This document shows, one piece after another, positions 9,107 through 18,985 of a stretch of 56,054 bases of DNA. This stretch comes from Streptomyces sp. 549 (lineage in GTDB: Bacteria; Actinomycetota; Actinomycetes; Streptomycetales; Streptomycetaceae). The position numbers and the translations under genes were made by a program. Below the pieces are notes generated by a model that searched no databases, was not told the origin of the DNA, and saw nothing but the letters and a program-made list of their open reading frames with translations. The stretch lies in assembly GCF_030124175.1 (NCBI RefSeq), contig NZ_JASKMT010000033.1, positions 1 through 56,054 of the forward strand, in the 5' to 3' direction. Positions within the stretch are counted from its first letter, which is position 1. Each line of letters begins with the position of its first letter.

Positions 9107-9805
9107 TCAGTCGCGAGGCGCGCGGAGATCCCGAATCCGCTTGCCCTTGCGGCGCTTGACGTCGACCCCGCCGAAGAGCGCCATGCCGCGTACGACGATC
9201 ACCGGGGCGTCCGGATCGGATGCCTCCTCGTGCTCCACGTCGAACCCGCCGAAGACGCCCGCGCCGCTGCCGCGCACGCCGACGTTCTCGGGCACGACGA
9301 TGTCGACGCCGCCGAATATCGCGGTGACCTGGACGACGATCTCCCTCTGGTCGAAGAAGGCCTCGGTGAGGTCGATGTCCACACCGCCGAAGCAGGCGAA
9401 GGCGTTGATGCGCCGCCCGGTGCGCCAGCGGCCCCTGCGGGTGGAGCCGCTGAAGACGGCGACCAGGTTGGTGGTCTCCCCCGGCGGCTGCGGCAGCACG
9501 GGCTGCGGACGGCGGCGCCCGGCGGGGAGGTCGCGCAGCAGCGGCTCCAACTGGCCGTTGGTGCGGGCGGAGTACGCGGCGTCCAGGCGCTCGGCGTGCT
9601 CGTCGGCGTCGAGGCGGCCCTCCGCGAAGGCGTCCCGCAGGATCTGCGCCACCCGGTCCCGGTCGGCGTCCGAGGCGAGCACGTCGCCCGGACGTACCTC
9701 GGCCCGCGCGTCGGGGCGGGTGTCACCACGCGCGCCGAAGGGCGCGGCGGGGCGCCCCGGTTCGCTCTGCTCGGCGGGCTGCTTCCGCATCGGCGTCTCG
9801 TTCAC
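9107..9805 (-). CDS. DUF1707 / LiaF-like protein
   Basis: 232 residues, GTG start after GGAGG. Residues 38-95 are a DUF1707 domain (LASDADRDRVAQILRDAFAEGRLDADE..AERLDAAYSARTNGQLEPLLRDLP). The C-terminal half holds four spaced repeats of the type (I/V/L/C)FGGVDI (at CFGGVDIDL, IFGGVDIVV, VFGGFDVEH, LFGGVDVKR), one per beta-strand turn, as in the LiaF-type cell-wall-stress domain. There is no membrane span, so it is likely cytoplasmic or membrane-peripheral. Role inferred only from the fold; family function unproven. Confidence 0.82.
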   Translation of the reverse strand: MNETPMRKQPAEQSEPGRPAAPFGARGDTRPDARAEVRPGDVLASDADRDRVAQILRDAFAEGRLDADEHAERLDAAYSARTNGQLEPLLRDLPAGRRRPQPVLPQPPGETTNLVAVFSGSTRRGRWRTGRRINAFACFGGVDIDLTEAFFDQREIVVQVTAIFGGVDIVVPENVGVRGSGAGVFGGFDVEHEEASDPDAPVIVVRGMALFGGVDVKRRKGKRIRDLRAPRD

Positions 9806-9972
9806 CCCTCCACCCTAGCGAAACGCGATACATCGCGACACCCCCCGGAGGTCGTGGCCGCCCGACCGGCAGCGCGCAGCGCGGGTGAGCCGGACCTCAC
9901 AGCGGCGCCCGCCCGTGTGCGCTCTACGCTGTGAGACGCGCTCATTGTCGAGAGGAAGAGAAGAACCTCCCC

Positions 9973-11676
<1,704 letters not shown>

Positions 11677-11684
11677 CCGGCCGT

Positions 11685-11718
11685 CCGGCCGGGCCCTGCG
11701 GCGCCGGGGCCCGGCCGG
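11685..11718 (+). terminator. Terminator after the class I fumarase gene
   Basis: Perfect 12-bp inverted repeat 11685-11696 / 11707-11718 with a 10-nt loop, starting 9 bp past the stop codon. Confidence 0.75.
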
Positions 11719-11774
11719 GCGCATACGGCGCCGCGTCCGGCGGGCCCGGCCGCCACGTCGTAGGCTCGCTTGGC

Positions 11775-13169
11775 ATGAGCGACGAGACGAGCCACCGGAT
11801 CGAAACCGACTCGATGGGCGAGGTACGGGTGCCCGCGCACGCCAGGTGGGGGGCGCAGACTCAGCGCGCGGTGGAGAACTTCCCCCTGTCCGGGCGGGGC
11901 CTGGAACGCGCGCACATCGAGGCGCTGGCCCGGGTGAAGGCCGCCGCGGCCAGGGTCAACGGCGAACTGGGAGTACTGGACGCCGAGACGGCCGCCGCCA
12001 TCGCCGGTGCCGCCGACGAGGTCGCCGAGGGGGGTTTCGACGCGCACTTCCCCGTGGACGTCTTCCAGACCGGGTCGGGCACCTCGTCCAACATGAACAT
12101 GAACGAGGTGCTGGCCTCGCTGGCGTCGGAGCGCCTGGGCCGGCCGGTGCACCCCAACGACCACGTCAACGCCAGCCAGTCGTCGAACGACGTGTTCCCG
12201 ACGTCGGTGCACGTGGCGGCGACGGCCGCGGTGACGGCGGACCTGGTCCCGGCGCTGACGCACCTGGCGGAGGCCCTGGAGCGCAAGGCCGAGGCCTTCG
12301 CGACGGTGGTGAAGTCCGGCCGCACCCACCTGATGGACGCCACGCCCGTGACCCTGGGCCAGGAGTTCGGCGGTTACGCGGCGCAGGTCAGGTGCGGGAT
12401 CGAGCGGCTGCACGCCTCGCTGCCGCGGCTGGCTGAGCTGCCCCTGGGCGGCACCGCGGTGGGCACGGGCATCAACACGCCGCCCGGCTTCTCGGCGGCG
12501 GTGATCGCCGAGCTGGCCCGCGCCACCGCCCTGCCGCTGACCGAGGCGCGCGACCACTTCGAGGCGCAGGGCGCCCGGGACGGCCTGGTGGAGATCTCGG
12601 GCCAGCTGAAGACGGTCGCGGTGAGCCTGACGAAGATCGCCAACGATCTGCGCTGGATGGCGTCCGGGCCGCGCACGGGTCTGGCCGAGATCAACCTGCC
12701 CGATCTCCAGCCCGGCTCGTCGATCATGCCGGGCAAGGTCAACCCGGTGGTGCCGGAGGCCGTGCTGATGGTCGCCGCGCAGGTGATGGGCAACGACACC
12801 ACCGTCACGGTGGCCGGCGCCTCGGGCAACTTCGAGCTGAACGTGATGCTGCCGCTGCTGGCGAGGAACGTGCTGGAGTCGGTGCGGCTGCTCGGCAACG
12901 CCTCGCGGCTGCTGGCGGACCGCACCGTGGACGGCATCACCGCGAACGAGGAGCGCGCCCGGGAGTACGCCGAGTCCTCGCCGTCGGTGGTGACGCCGCT
13001 CAACCGGTACATCGGCTACGAGGCCGCCGCGAGGGTCGTCAAGCGCGCGATCGGTGAGCGGATCACCATCCGGGAGGCCGTGCTGGCCAACGGGCACGTG
13101 GAGCGCGGCGAGCTGACCGAGCAGCAGCTCGACGAGGCCCTGGACGTGCTGCGCATGACCCGCCCGTGA
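11775..13169 (+). CDS. fumC: Fumarate hydratase, class II
   Basis: 464 residues from ATG (MSDETSHRIETDSMGEVRVP). Cluster-free, oxygen-stable fumarase of the aspartase/fumarase superfamily. Contains GSGTSSNMNMNEVLA, the HPNDHVNASQSSNDVFPTS region, SGRTHLMDATPVTLGQE and the superfamily signature GSSIMPGKVNP. Having both fumarases side by side gives a backup when the iron-sulfur enzyme is damaged by oxidation. It has its own start region after the terminator at 11685-11718, so it is likely transcribed separately. Confidence 0.97.
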   Translation: MSDETSHRIETDSMGEVRVPAHARWGAQTQRAVENFPLSGRGLERAHIEALARVKAAAARVNGELGVLDAETAAAIAGAADEVAEGGFDAHFPVDVFQTGSGTSSNMNMNEVLASLASERLGRPVHPNDHVNASQSSNDVFPTSVHVAATAAVTADLVPALTHLAEALERKAEAFATVVKSGRTHLMDATPVTLGQEFGGYAAQVRCGIERLHASLPRLAELPLGGTAVGTGINTPPGFSAAVIAELARATALPLTEARDHFEAQGARDGLVEISGQLKTVAVSLTKIANDLRWMASGPRTGLAEINLPDLQPGSSIMPGKVNPVVPEAVLMVAAQVMGNDTTVTVAGASGNFELNVMLPLLARNVLESVRLLGNASRLLADRTVDGITANEERAREYAESSPSVVTPLNRYIGYEAAARVVKRAIGERITIREAVLANGHVERGELTEQQLDEALDVLRMTRP

Positions 13170-13304
13170 CCGCGACGCCGCCCGGAGGCCCTGGTCGGGC
13201 CCTGCTCGCACGGGCGTCGGACGGGCGCGGAGCAGGCCTCGGGGCGGCGCGGGAGGGCGGCCGGGTTCACGGCTCGGGCCGCTCCACGCGGGTAGTATCC
13301 GTGA

Positions 13305-13994
13305 ATGACAGCGGACATCGAGCAGGGACAGACGGGTGGTCTCGCCGGGGCCAGGTGGTCGCCCGGCAGCCACATCCTGTGGCGGTACCGCGCGAACGGC
13401 CGCACCGAGCCGCACATCTGCCGACCGGTGACGGTGGTCCACGACAGCGACGACCTGCTCGCGGTGTGGATGGCGCCCGGTACCCGGTGTGTGAAACCGC
13501 AGCTCGCCGACGGCACACCCGTGCACCGCGAGCCGCTGGCCACCCGCTACACCAAGCCCCGCACCACGGTCACCTCCCGCTGGTTCGGCACCGGCGTGCT
13601 GAAGCTGGCCCGCCCCGGCGACCCGTGGTCGGTGTGGCTGTTCTGGGAGCAGGGCTGGCGGTTCAAGAACTGGTACGTGAACCTGGAGGACCCGCTGCAC
13701 CGCTGGTCGGGCGGGGTGGATTCGGAGGACCACTTCCTGGACATCGAGGTGTACCCGGACCGAAGCTGGCAGTGGCGCGACGAGGACGAGTTCGGCCAGG
13801 CCCAGCGCGCCGGGCTGATGGACGCCGGGCAGGCCGAGCGGGTCCGGGCGGCGGGCCGGGACGCGGTGGAGGTGATCCGTGCGTGGGGTGCGCCGTACGC
13901 GGACGGCTGGGAGCACTGGCGGCCCGACCGGCGGTGGCGGGTGCCGCCGCTGCCGGCGGACTGGGACCGCATCGATCCCCGGTGCACCTCTTGA
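13305..13994 (+). CDS. DUF402 family protein
   Basis: 229 residues, ATG. DUF402 core about residues 25-185, with GSHILWRYRANGR, DDLLAVWMAPGT, and WYVNLEDPLHR followed by the acidic HFLDIEVYPDRSWQWRDEDEF, the divalent-metal site region of FomD/DUF402 folds. Members are phosphatases or nucleotide hydrolases in the few studied cases; the substrate here is unknown. Followed by a methyltransferase gene at 14141, possibly co-transcribed. Confidence 0.85.
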   Translation: MTADIEQGQTGGLAGARWSPGSHILWRYRANGRTEPHICRPVTVVHDSDDLLAVWMAPGTRCVKPQLADGTPVHREPLATRYTKPRTTVTSRWFGTGVLKLARPGDPWSVWLFWEQGWRFKNWYVNLEDPLHRWSGGVDSEDHFLDIEVYPDRSWQWRDEDEFGQAQRAGLMDAGQAERVRAAGRDAVEVIRAWGAPYADGWEHWRPDRRWRVPPLPADWDRIDPRCTS

Positions 13995-14140
13995 TGCGCC
14001 CCCGGTCGGCAACCGTAGGATCAGCCTCCGTACGGTTCCTGGTGACGGCCTTTCACAGCGTCAACATCCCCGTACGACAGCGCATTTGGCCGCAGCGCAT
14101 CTGACGGCATCTGACGGACGCCACGGAGAGGAGACCCGGC

Positions 14141-14827
14141 GTGGACAGCACGGACGGGCATACCGGTTACGAGGGCTGGGACCGGTCGGCCATCGACCGC
14201 ACCGGGCAGGCGGAGGCGTTCGACGGCATAGGTGACCGCTACGACGAGGCGTTCCCCCACAAGGAGGGCCAGGTGGCGGCCGGCGAGTGGCTCGGCCGCG
14301 AGCTGCCGCAGGGCTCCACGGTGCTGGACCTGGGCTGCGGCACGGGACTGCCGACGGCACGGCAGCTGGTGGACGCCGGGCACCGGGTCGTCGGCATCGA
14401 CCTGTCGCCGGAGATGCTGAAGATCGCCGCTGACAACGTGCCGGAGGGCGCGTTCCACCTGCTGGACATCGCCGACCTGGAAACGAGCGGCCTCACGCCG
14501 CCGGGCGGCTTCGACGGGGTCGCGGCGTTCTTCTCGCTGCTGATGCTTCCGCTTGAGGAGATCCCGGTCGCCCTGCGTATGCTGCACGGGCGGCTGCGTC
14601 CGGGGGGACTTCTGGCGATCGCGATGGTCGAGGCCGACGTGAACGACTTCTCGATCCCGTTCCTGGGGAACACGATCCGGGTATCGGGCTACCTGCGGGA
14701 GGACTTGCGCCGCGTGGTGCGCGATGCTGGATTCGACATCACCGGTGAGGAGTCCTTCGCCTTCGCACCCGCCAGCACCGACGTGCCCCCCGAGATCCAG
14801 CTCTTCCTGCACTGCCGACGCCCCTAG
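14141..14827 (+). CDS. Class I SAM-dependent methyltransferase
   Basis: 228 residues, GTG start with GGAGAGGAG upstream. SAM-binding motif I VLDLGCGTGLPTA (about 62-74), motif II VVGIDLSPEMLKIA, and FHLLDIADLE / GGFDGVAAFFSLLML for the later motifs. The N-terminal YDEAFPHKEGQ is typical of the Methyltransf_11/25 groups. The substrate cannot be inferred. It ends 13 bp before the PP2C gene, so the two probably form one transcript. Confidence 0.85.
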   Translation: MDSTDGHTGYEGWDRSAIDRTGQAEAFDGIGDRYDEAFPHKEGQVAAGEWLGRELPQGSTVLDLGCGTGLPTARQLVDAGHRVVGIDLSPEMLKIAADNVPEGAFHLLDIADLETSGLTPPGGFDGVAAFFSLLMLPLEEIPVALRMLHGRLRPGGLLAIAMVEADVNDFSIPFLGNTIRVSGYLREDLRRVVRDAGFDITGEESFAFAPASTDVPPEIQLFLHCRRP

Positions 14828-14840
14828 TAGCTCCGGACGG

Positions 14841-16802
14841 ATGGAAACCCGACACGTGACGGAGTACCCGACGCCCCACCAGTCGGCCGCAGGGCCACCG
14901 GCGGCCCTGCCTGCCGAGTCCGCCATACCGCACGCGCGGGCGAGAGCGGCGACGGCCGCGGACGGCTCCGGGGTGCGCGAGCCCGGGCGCCCCGGCCCGG
15001 AGGGCGCCGCCGCGGAGGCGGGCACGCAGGCCGCCGAGCACACGCGGCGCGGCGGCGACCGGCTGCGCTTCGTCGGCGCCGCCACCCGCCGGATCGCGCG
15101 GGGCGTCGACCTGGACGAGACGGTGCTGGGGCTGTGCCGGGTGACGGTTCCGGCCTTCGCGGACGCGATCCTGGTGTACCTGCGCGAGCCGCTGCCGGTC
15201 GGCGACGAACGGCCCGTCGGTGAGGTGCGGCTGCGGCTGCGGCGCACCGACCGGCTGCCCGACTTCGCCCTGGACGGCGGCGCTGAGCCGCCCGTGCCCA
15301 CGGCCGACGGGCGGCTGCCGCTGCTGTCCGGCGCCACCCAGCACCCGTCCGGAGGCGCCTCGGAGCTGGTGGCGGTGCCCAGCGGCGGGCCGCTCGCCGA
15401 GGTGCTGCGCGGGGTGCGGCCGGTGTTCGGCGACTCCCCCGCGGGCGAGGCCGCCCTGCCGGAGCTGCTCGGCGCCGAACGGGACATGCCGGCCGGGTTC
15501 CGGTCGATCCTGGCCCCGCTGCGCGGGCGCCGCCGGGTCATCGGTGCGGCGGTGTTCCTGCGCCGCCCCGAGCGCGCGGCCTTCGAGAACGACGACCTGC
15601 TGGTGGCGGCGCAGCTCGCCACACACACCGCGCTGGGTGTGGACAAGGCCGTGCTGTACGGGCGTGAGGCGTACATCGCCGACGAGCTGCAGCGCACCAT
15701 GCTGCCGGACAACCTGCCGCAGCCCACCGGTGTGCAGCTCGCCAGCCGCTACCTGCCGGCCGCGGAGTCCGCGCGGGTCGGCGGCGACTGGTACGACGCC
15801 ATCCCGCTGCCGGGCAGCCGGGTGGCGCTGGTCGTCGGCGACGTGATGGGCCACTCGATGACGTCCGCGGCGATCATGGGCCAGCTGCGCACCACCGCGC
15901 AGACCCTGGCGGGTCTTGACCTGCCGCCGCAGGAGGTGCTGCACCACCTGGACGAGCAGGCGCAGCGGCTCGGCCAGGACCGCATGGCGACCTGCCTGTA
16001 CGCGGTGTACGACCCGGTGGCGCACCGCATGGTGATCGCCAACGCCGGCCATCCGCCGCCCGTCATGCTGCACCGCGGCGGGCGCGCGGAGGTGCTGCGT
16101 ATACCGGCGGGAGCGCCGATCGGCGTGGGCGGCGTCGACTTCCAGGCCGTGGAGCTGGACGCGCCCGCCGGGGCGACGCTGCTGCTGTACACCGACGGCC
16201 TGGTGGAGTCCCGCCACCGGGACGTGTGGACGGGCATCGAGCAGCTGCGGGAGAAGCTCACCGAGACGGCCCGGCTGACCCGCCCGGGCTCTCCCCCGCC
16301 GTTGGAGCCGCTGTGCGACGAGGTGCTGGAGATCCTCGGTCCCGGCGACCGCGACGACGACATCGCGCTGCTCGCGGCCCGCTTCGACGGGATCGCGCCG
16401 AGCGACGTGGCGTACTGGTACCTCGACCCGCGGGCGCAGACCGCGGGACAGGCCCGCCGCCTCGCCCGTCGGGCGCTGGCCCGTTGGGACCTGGAGGAGC
16501 TGAGCGACTCGGTGGAGCTGCTGGTCAGCGAGGTGGTGACGAACGCCGTCCGCTACGCGGAGCGGCCGATCACGCTGCGGCTGCTGCGCACCGACACCCT
16601 GCGCTGCGAGGTGGGCGACGACGTGCCGCAGCTGCCCAGGCTGCGGCAGGCGCGGGTCACCGACGAGGGCGGCCGGGGCCTGTACCTGGTGAACCGGCTG
16701 GCGCGGCGCTGGGGTGCGACGCGGCTGTCGACGGGCAAGGTCGTGTGGTTCGAGCTGGCCCTTCCCGGCCGGGAGCAGCGCCCCGCCGAGCGGGACGGCT
16801 GA
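14841..16802 (+). CDS. GAF / SpoIIE-PP2C phosphatase / ATPase-domain protein
   Basis: 653 residues from ATG (GTG at 14856 is an alternative). After a ~70-residue disordered Ala/Pro-rich head come a GAF-like sensory domain (about 80-270), a PPM/SpoIIE phosphatase domain (about 285-505; GGDWYDA near 313, VGDVMGHSM, LYTDGLVESR, DDIALLAAR), and a C-terminal RsbW-like ATPase domain (about 520-645; LLVSEVVTNAVRYAE, DEGGRGLYLVNRLA). Such fusions dephosphorylate anti-anti-sigma factors and carry a kinase-like domain. The partner sigma pathway is not encoded here. A terminator follows. Confidence 0.9.
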   Translation: METRHVTEYPTPHQSAAGPPAALPAESAIPHARARAATAADGSGVREPGRPGPEGAAAEAGTQAAEHTRRGGDRLRFVGAATRRIARGVDLDETVLGLCRVTVPAFADAILVYLREPLPVGDERPVGEVRLRLRRTDRLPDFALDGGAEPPVPTADGRLPLLSGATQHPSGGASELVAVPSGGPLAEVLRGVRPVFGDSPAGEAALPELLGAERDMPAGFRSILAPLRGRRRVIGAAVFLRRPERAAFENDDLLVAAQLATHTALGVDKAVLYGREAYIADELQRTMLPDNLPQPTGVQLASRYLPAAESARVGGDWYDAIPLPGSRVALVVGDVMGHSMTSAAIMGQLRTTAQTLAGLDLPPQEVLHHLDEQAQRLGQDRMATCLYAVYDPVAHRMVIANAGHPPPVMLHRGGRAEVLRIPAGAPIGVGGVDFQAVELDAPAGATLLLYTDGLVESRHRDVWTGIEQLREKLTETARLTRPGSPPPLEPLCDEVLEILGPGDRDDDIALLAARFDGIAPSDVAYWYLDPRAQTAGQARRLARRALARWDLEELSDSVELLVSEVVTNAVRYAERPITLRLLRTDTLRCEVGDDVPQLPRLRQARVTDEGGRGLYLVNRLARRWGATRLSTGKVVWFELALPGREQRPAERDG

Positions 16803-16818
16803 CGGCTGCGGACACGGG

Positions 16819-16856
16819 TGCGCCCCCGGTGCGGGAGGTCCCGCGCCGGGGGCGCA
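16819..16856. terminator. Terminator between the PP2C and ahpD genes
   Basis: Outer 11-bp perfect arms 16819-16829 / 16846-16856 with an inner 5-bp stem (16831-16835 / 16840-16844), between convergent genes. Confidence 0.75.
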
Positions 16857-16914
16857 TCGTCGTTCCACGCCCGGCTGCCGAGCCGTGGGGTGGGCCGGGC
16901 CGTACGGGCTGCTG

Positions 16915-17448
16915 CTACTGGGCGAGCACGGCCTCGGCGTCGAGGGTCGCGGCGACCGCCTGGAGCACGGCGGCGATCTTGAACGCCTCCTGGATCGTCT
17001 CGCGGTCCAGGCCGGCCTTACGCAGGACCTGCTCGTGCGAGTCCAGGCACATGCCGCAGCCGTTGATCGCCGAGACGGCGAGCGACCACAGTTCGAAGTC
17101 GACCTTGTCCACGCCGGGGTTGCCGATGACGTTCATCCGCAGACCCGCGCGCAGGTTGCCGTACTCGGGGTCCGACAGCAGGTGCCGGGTGCGGTAGAAG
17201 ACGTTGTTCATCGCCATGACGGCCGCGGCGGCCTTCGCAGCGGTGTAGGCGTCCTCACTCAGCTGCTCCCTGGCCTCGGGCTCCAGCTCGGCCAGCACCT
17301 TCGGCGAGCGGGAGGCGATGGCGCACGCCAGGACCGTGCCCCACAGCTGCTGCTGCGGGAGGTCGGAGTTGCCGATCACCGAACCCAGGTTGAGCTTGAG
17401 GTCCTTGGCGTAGCCGGGGAGGGCCGACTTCAGGTCGTCGAGTGCCAT
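16915..17448 (-). CDS. ahpD: Alkyl hydroperoxidase AhpD
   Basis: 177 residues, the usual size. Active-site CxxC is C131-G-M-C134 followed by H138 (INGCGMCLDSHE), the CMD/AhpD proton-relay motif. In actinobacteria AhpD acts as the reducing adaptor for AhpC (dihydrolipoamide-linked). Its gene follows ahpC after 23 bp, so the pair is one operon, probably under OxyR. Confidence 0.95.
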   Translation of the reverse strand: MALDDLKSALPGYAKDLKLNLGSVIGNSDLPQQQLWGTVLACAIASRSPKVLAELEPEAREQLSEDAYTAAKAAAAVMAMNNVFYRTRHLLSDPEYGNLRAGLRMNVIGNPGVDKVDFELWSLAVSAINGCGMCLDSHEQVLRKAGLDRETIQEAFKIAAVLQAVAATLDAEAVLAQ

Positions 17449-17471
17449 TTCGGTTGCTCAGTCCCTTCGTG

Positions 17472-18026
17472 TCACTCGCCGGCGAGCAGCGCGACCGGGT
17501 CGAGGGTGTCGTCGCCCTTGGACCAGTTGCAGGGGCACAGCTCGTCGGTCTGGAGCGCGTCGAGCACCCGCAGGACCTCCTTGGGGTTCCGGCCGACGGA
17601 GCCGGCGGTCACCATGGAGAACTGGATCTCGTTGTTCTGGTCGACGATGAAGACCGCGCGCTGGGCGAAGCCGTCCGCGCCCTCGACGCCGCACTCGCGC
17701 ATCAGCTCGTGCCTGGAGTCGGCCAGCATCGGGAAGGGCAGGTCACGCAGGTCGGCGTGGTCCTTGCGCCAGGCGTGGTGCACGAACTCGGAGTCGCCGG
17801 AGACACCGAGGACCTGGGCGTCGCGGTCGGCGAACTCCTCGTTCAGCTTGCCGAACGCGGCGATCTCGGTCGGGCAGACGAAGGTGAAGTCCTTCGGCCA
17901 GAAGAAGACCACCTTCCAGTCCTTGTCGCCGCTCTTGTGCGAGAAGGTCTCGAACTTCATGTCGTCGGCCGGGCCGGTCACGCCGATCAGTTCGAAGGTG
18001 GGGAACTTGTCACCGACAGTGAGCAT
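17472..18026 (-). CDS. ahpC: Alkyl hydroperoxide reductase AhpC (peroxiredoxin)
   Basis: 184 residues, ATG. Peroxidatic Cys C51 in FTFVCPTE; C-terminal cysteines C164 and C166 (ELCPCNW), the mycobacterial/streptomycete AhpC arrangement. Reduces H2O2 and organic hydroperoxides; recycled through AhpD. First gene of the ahpCD operon. A TGATAG-type inverted repeat lies 70-120 bp upstream and probably binds OxyR. In other streptomycetes oxyR is the next gene, divergent; here it is 7 kb away. Confidence 0.97.
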   Translation of the reverse strand: MLTVGDKFPTFELIGVTGPADDMKFETFSHKSGDKDWKVVFFWPKDFTFVCPTEIAAFGKLNEEFADRDAQVLGVSGDSEFVHHAWRKDHADLRDLPFPMLADSRHELMRECGVEGADGFAQRAVFIVDQNNEIQFSMVTAGSVGRNPKEVLRVLDALQTDELCPCNWSKGDDTLDPVALLAGE

Positions 18027-18095
18027 GTTGCGGGGACTCCTGGGGTTGTTGGAGTGGATCGATGCCGAACACGATCACCGTGCCACAGCCCTCAT

Positions 18096-18145
18096 TGATA
18101 GCGGAAATAACCCACCTCGGCCGCGCTGATCGGGTTCGCCTATCA
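18096..18145. promoter_or_regulatory. Candidate OxyR operator upstream of ahpC
   Basis: Half-sites TGATAGCGGAA (18096-18106) and TTCGCCTATCA (18135-18145) are near-perfect inverted copies carrying the ATAG/CTAT cores of OxyR sites. The outer cores span 46 bp, longer than the E. coli 37-bp element, so the exact geometry is uncertain. It sits between ahpC and the usp-mrp genes and could serve both. Confidence 0.5.
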
Positions 18146-18268
18146 CTCACCCGAGTGGCCCAGCCCACCCCCGCACAGACGTTTCCCCAGCTCCGGACAG
18201 GGGAGCTGTAGGGTGGCCGGACATTTTCCGGTGCCCGCCGGGCCTCATCTCCACCTCAGGATGGCTTC

Positions 18269-18928
18269 ATGACAACTCTGCTGCTGGTCATACTGGTGAT
18301 CTTCCTGTGGGTCGCCATCGGTGTGATTGCCGTGGTCCACTTCCTCGGCCGGCAGGGTTATCGCAGTTGGCACTGGTACCTCGTCGGCGGCATCCTCGGC
18401 CTGCTGTTCGTTCCCATCGCCGCCGACCGGGCCCGGCGCGACACCCGCGTGCTGGAGCGCACGCCGGGCGCGCAGCGCCCAGCCGGCGCCGCCAAGGACG
18501 GGCTGACCGTCGTCGTCGGCACGGACGGCTCCCCCGAGGGCGACCAGGCCGTCCGCGACACCGCCGAGCTGATCGCGGGAACCGCCGCACGGGTGATCCT
18601 GGTGACGGTCGTGGACGCCGAGGCACACCGCGCCGAGGAACAGCGCGCGGCTGCCCGCGAGATGCTGCAGGAACGGCTGAGCTGGCTGCCGGGCAACGGC
18701 GACAGCGGGACGGCGGAACACGGCCCGGAGACCATGCTGGAGATCGGCTCGGGCCAGCCGGCCAACGTGCTGCTGACCGTCGCCGAGTCCGAGGGCGCCG
18801 ACCTGGTCGTCATCGGCCGCCGCGGCAAGGGCCTGTCGCAGCGCGTGCTGGGCAGCGTGGCGAACGAGGTGCTTAAGCACTTCCCCCGCCCCGTACTCTT
18901 CTCCTGCCCGACCAAAGCCCGACGTTGA
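18269..18928 (+). CDS. Membrane-anchored universal stress protein
   Basis: 219 residues, ATG. Two N-terminal hydrophobic segments (about 3-26 and 36-51) form a helical hairpin of PLDc_N-like type. A single UspA domain follows (about 78-215): LTVVVGTDGSPEGDQAVRD, then the nucleotide-binding VVIGRRGKGLSQRVLGSVANEVLKH (Gx2Gx9G(S/T) pattern). Membrane tethering is uncommon for Usp domains and may place it next to the antiporter encoded 57 bp downstream. Probably the first gene of the mrp transcript. Confidence 0.88.
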   Translation: MTTLLLVILVIFLWVAIGVIAVVHFLGRQGYRSWHWYLVGGILGLLFVPIAADRARRDTRVLERTPGAQRPAGAAKDGLTVVVGTDGSPEGDQAVRDTAELIAGTAARVILVTVVDAEAHRAEEQRAAAREMLQERLSWLPGNGDSGTAEHGPETMLEIGSGQPANVLLTVAESEGADLVVIGRRGKGLSQRVLGSVANEVLKHFPRPVLFSCPTKARR

Positions 18929-18985
18929 ACACCCGACGCTGAACAACCTGCACTGAACGCCCGGCACTGAGGAGGACACCCCACC

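Noticed and set aside
14739..16868. 709-codon minus-strand frame
   Set aside because: Lies wholly opposite the PP2C gene, which has clear domains; the translated product is low-complexity.
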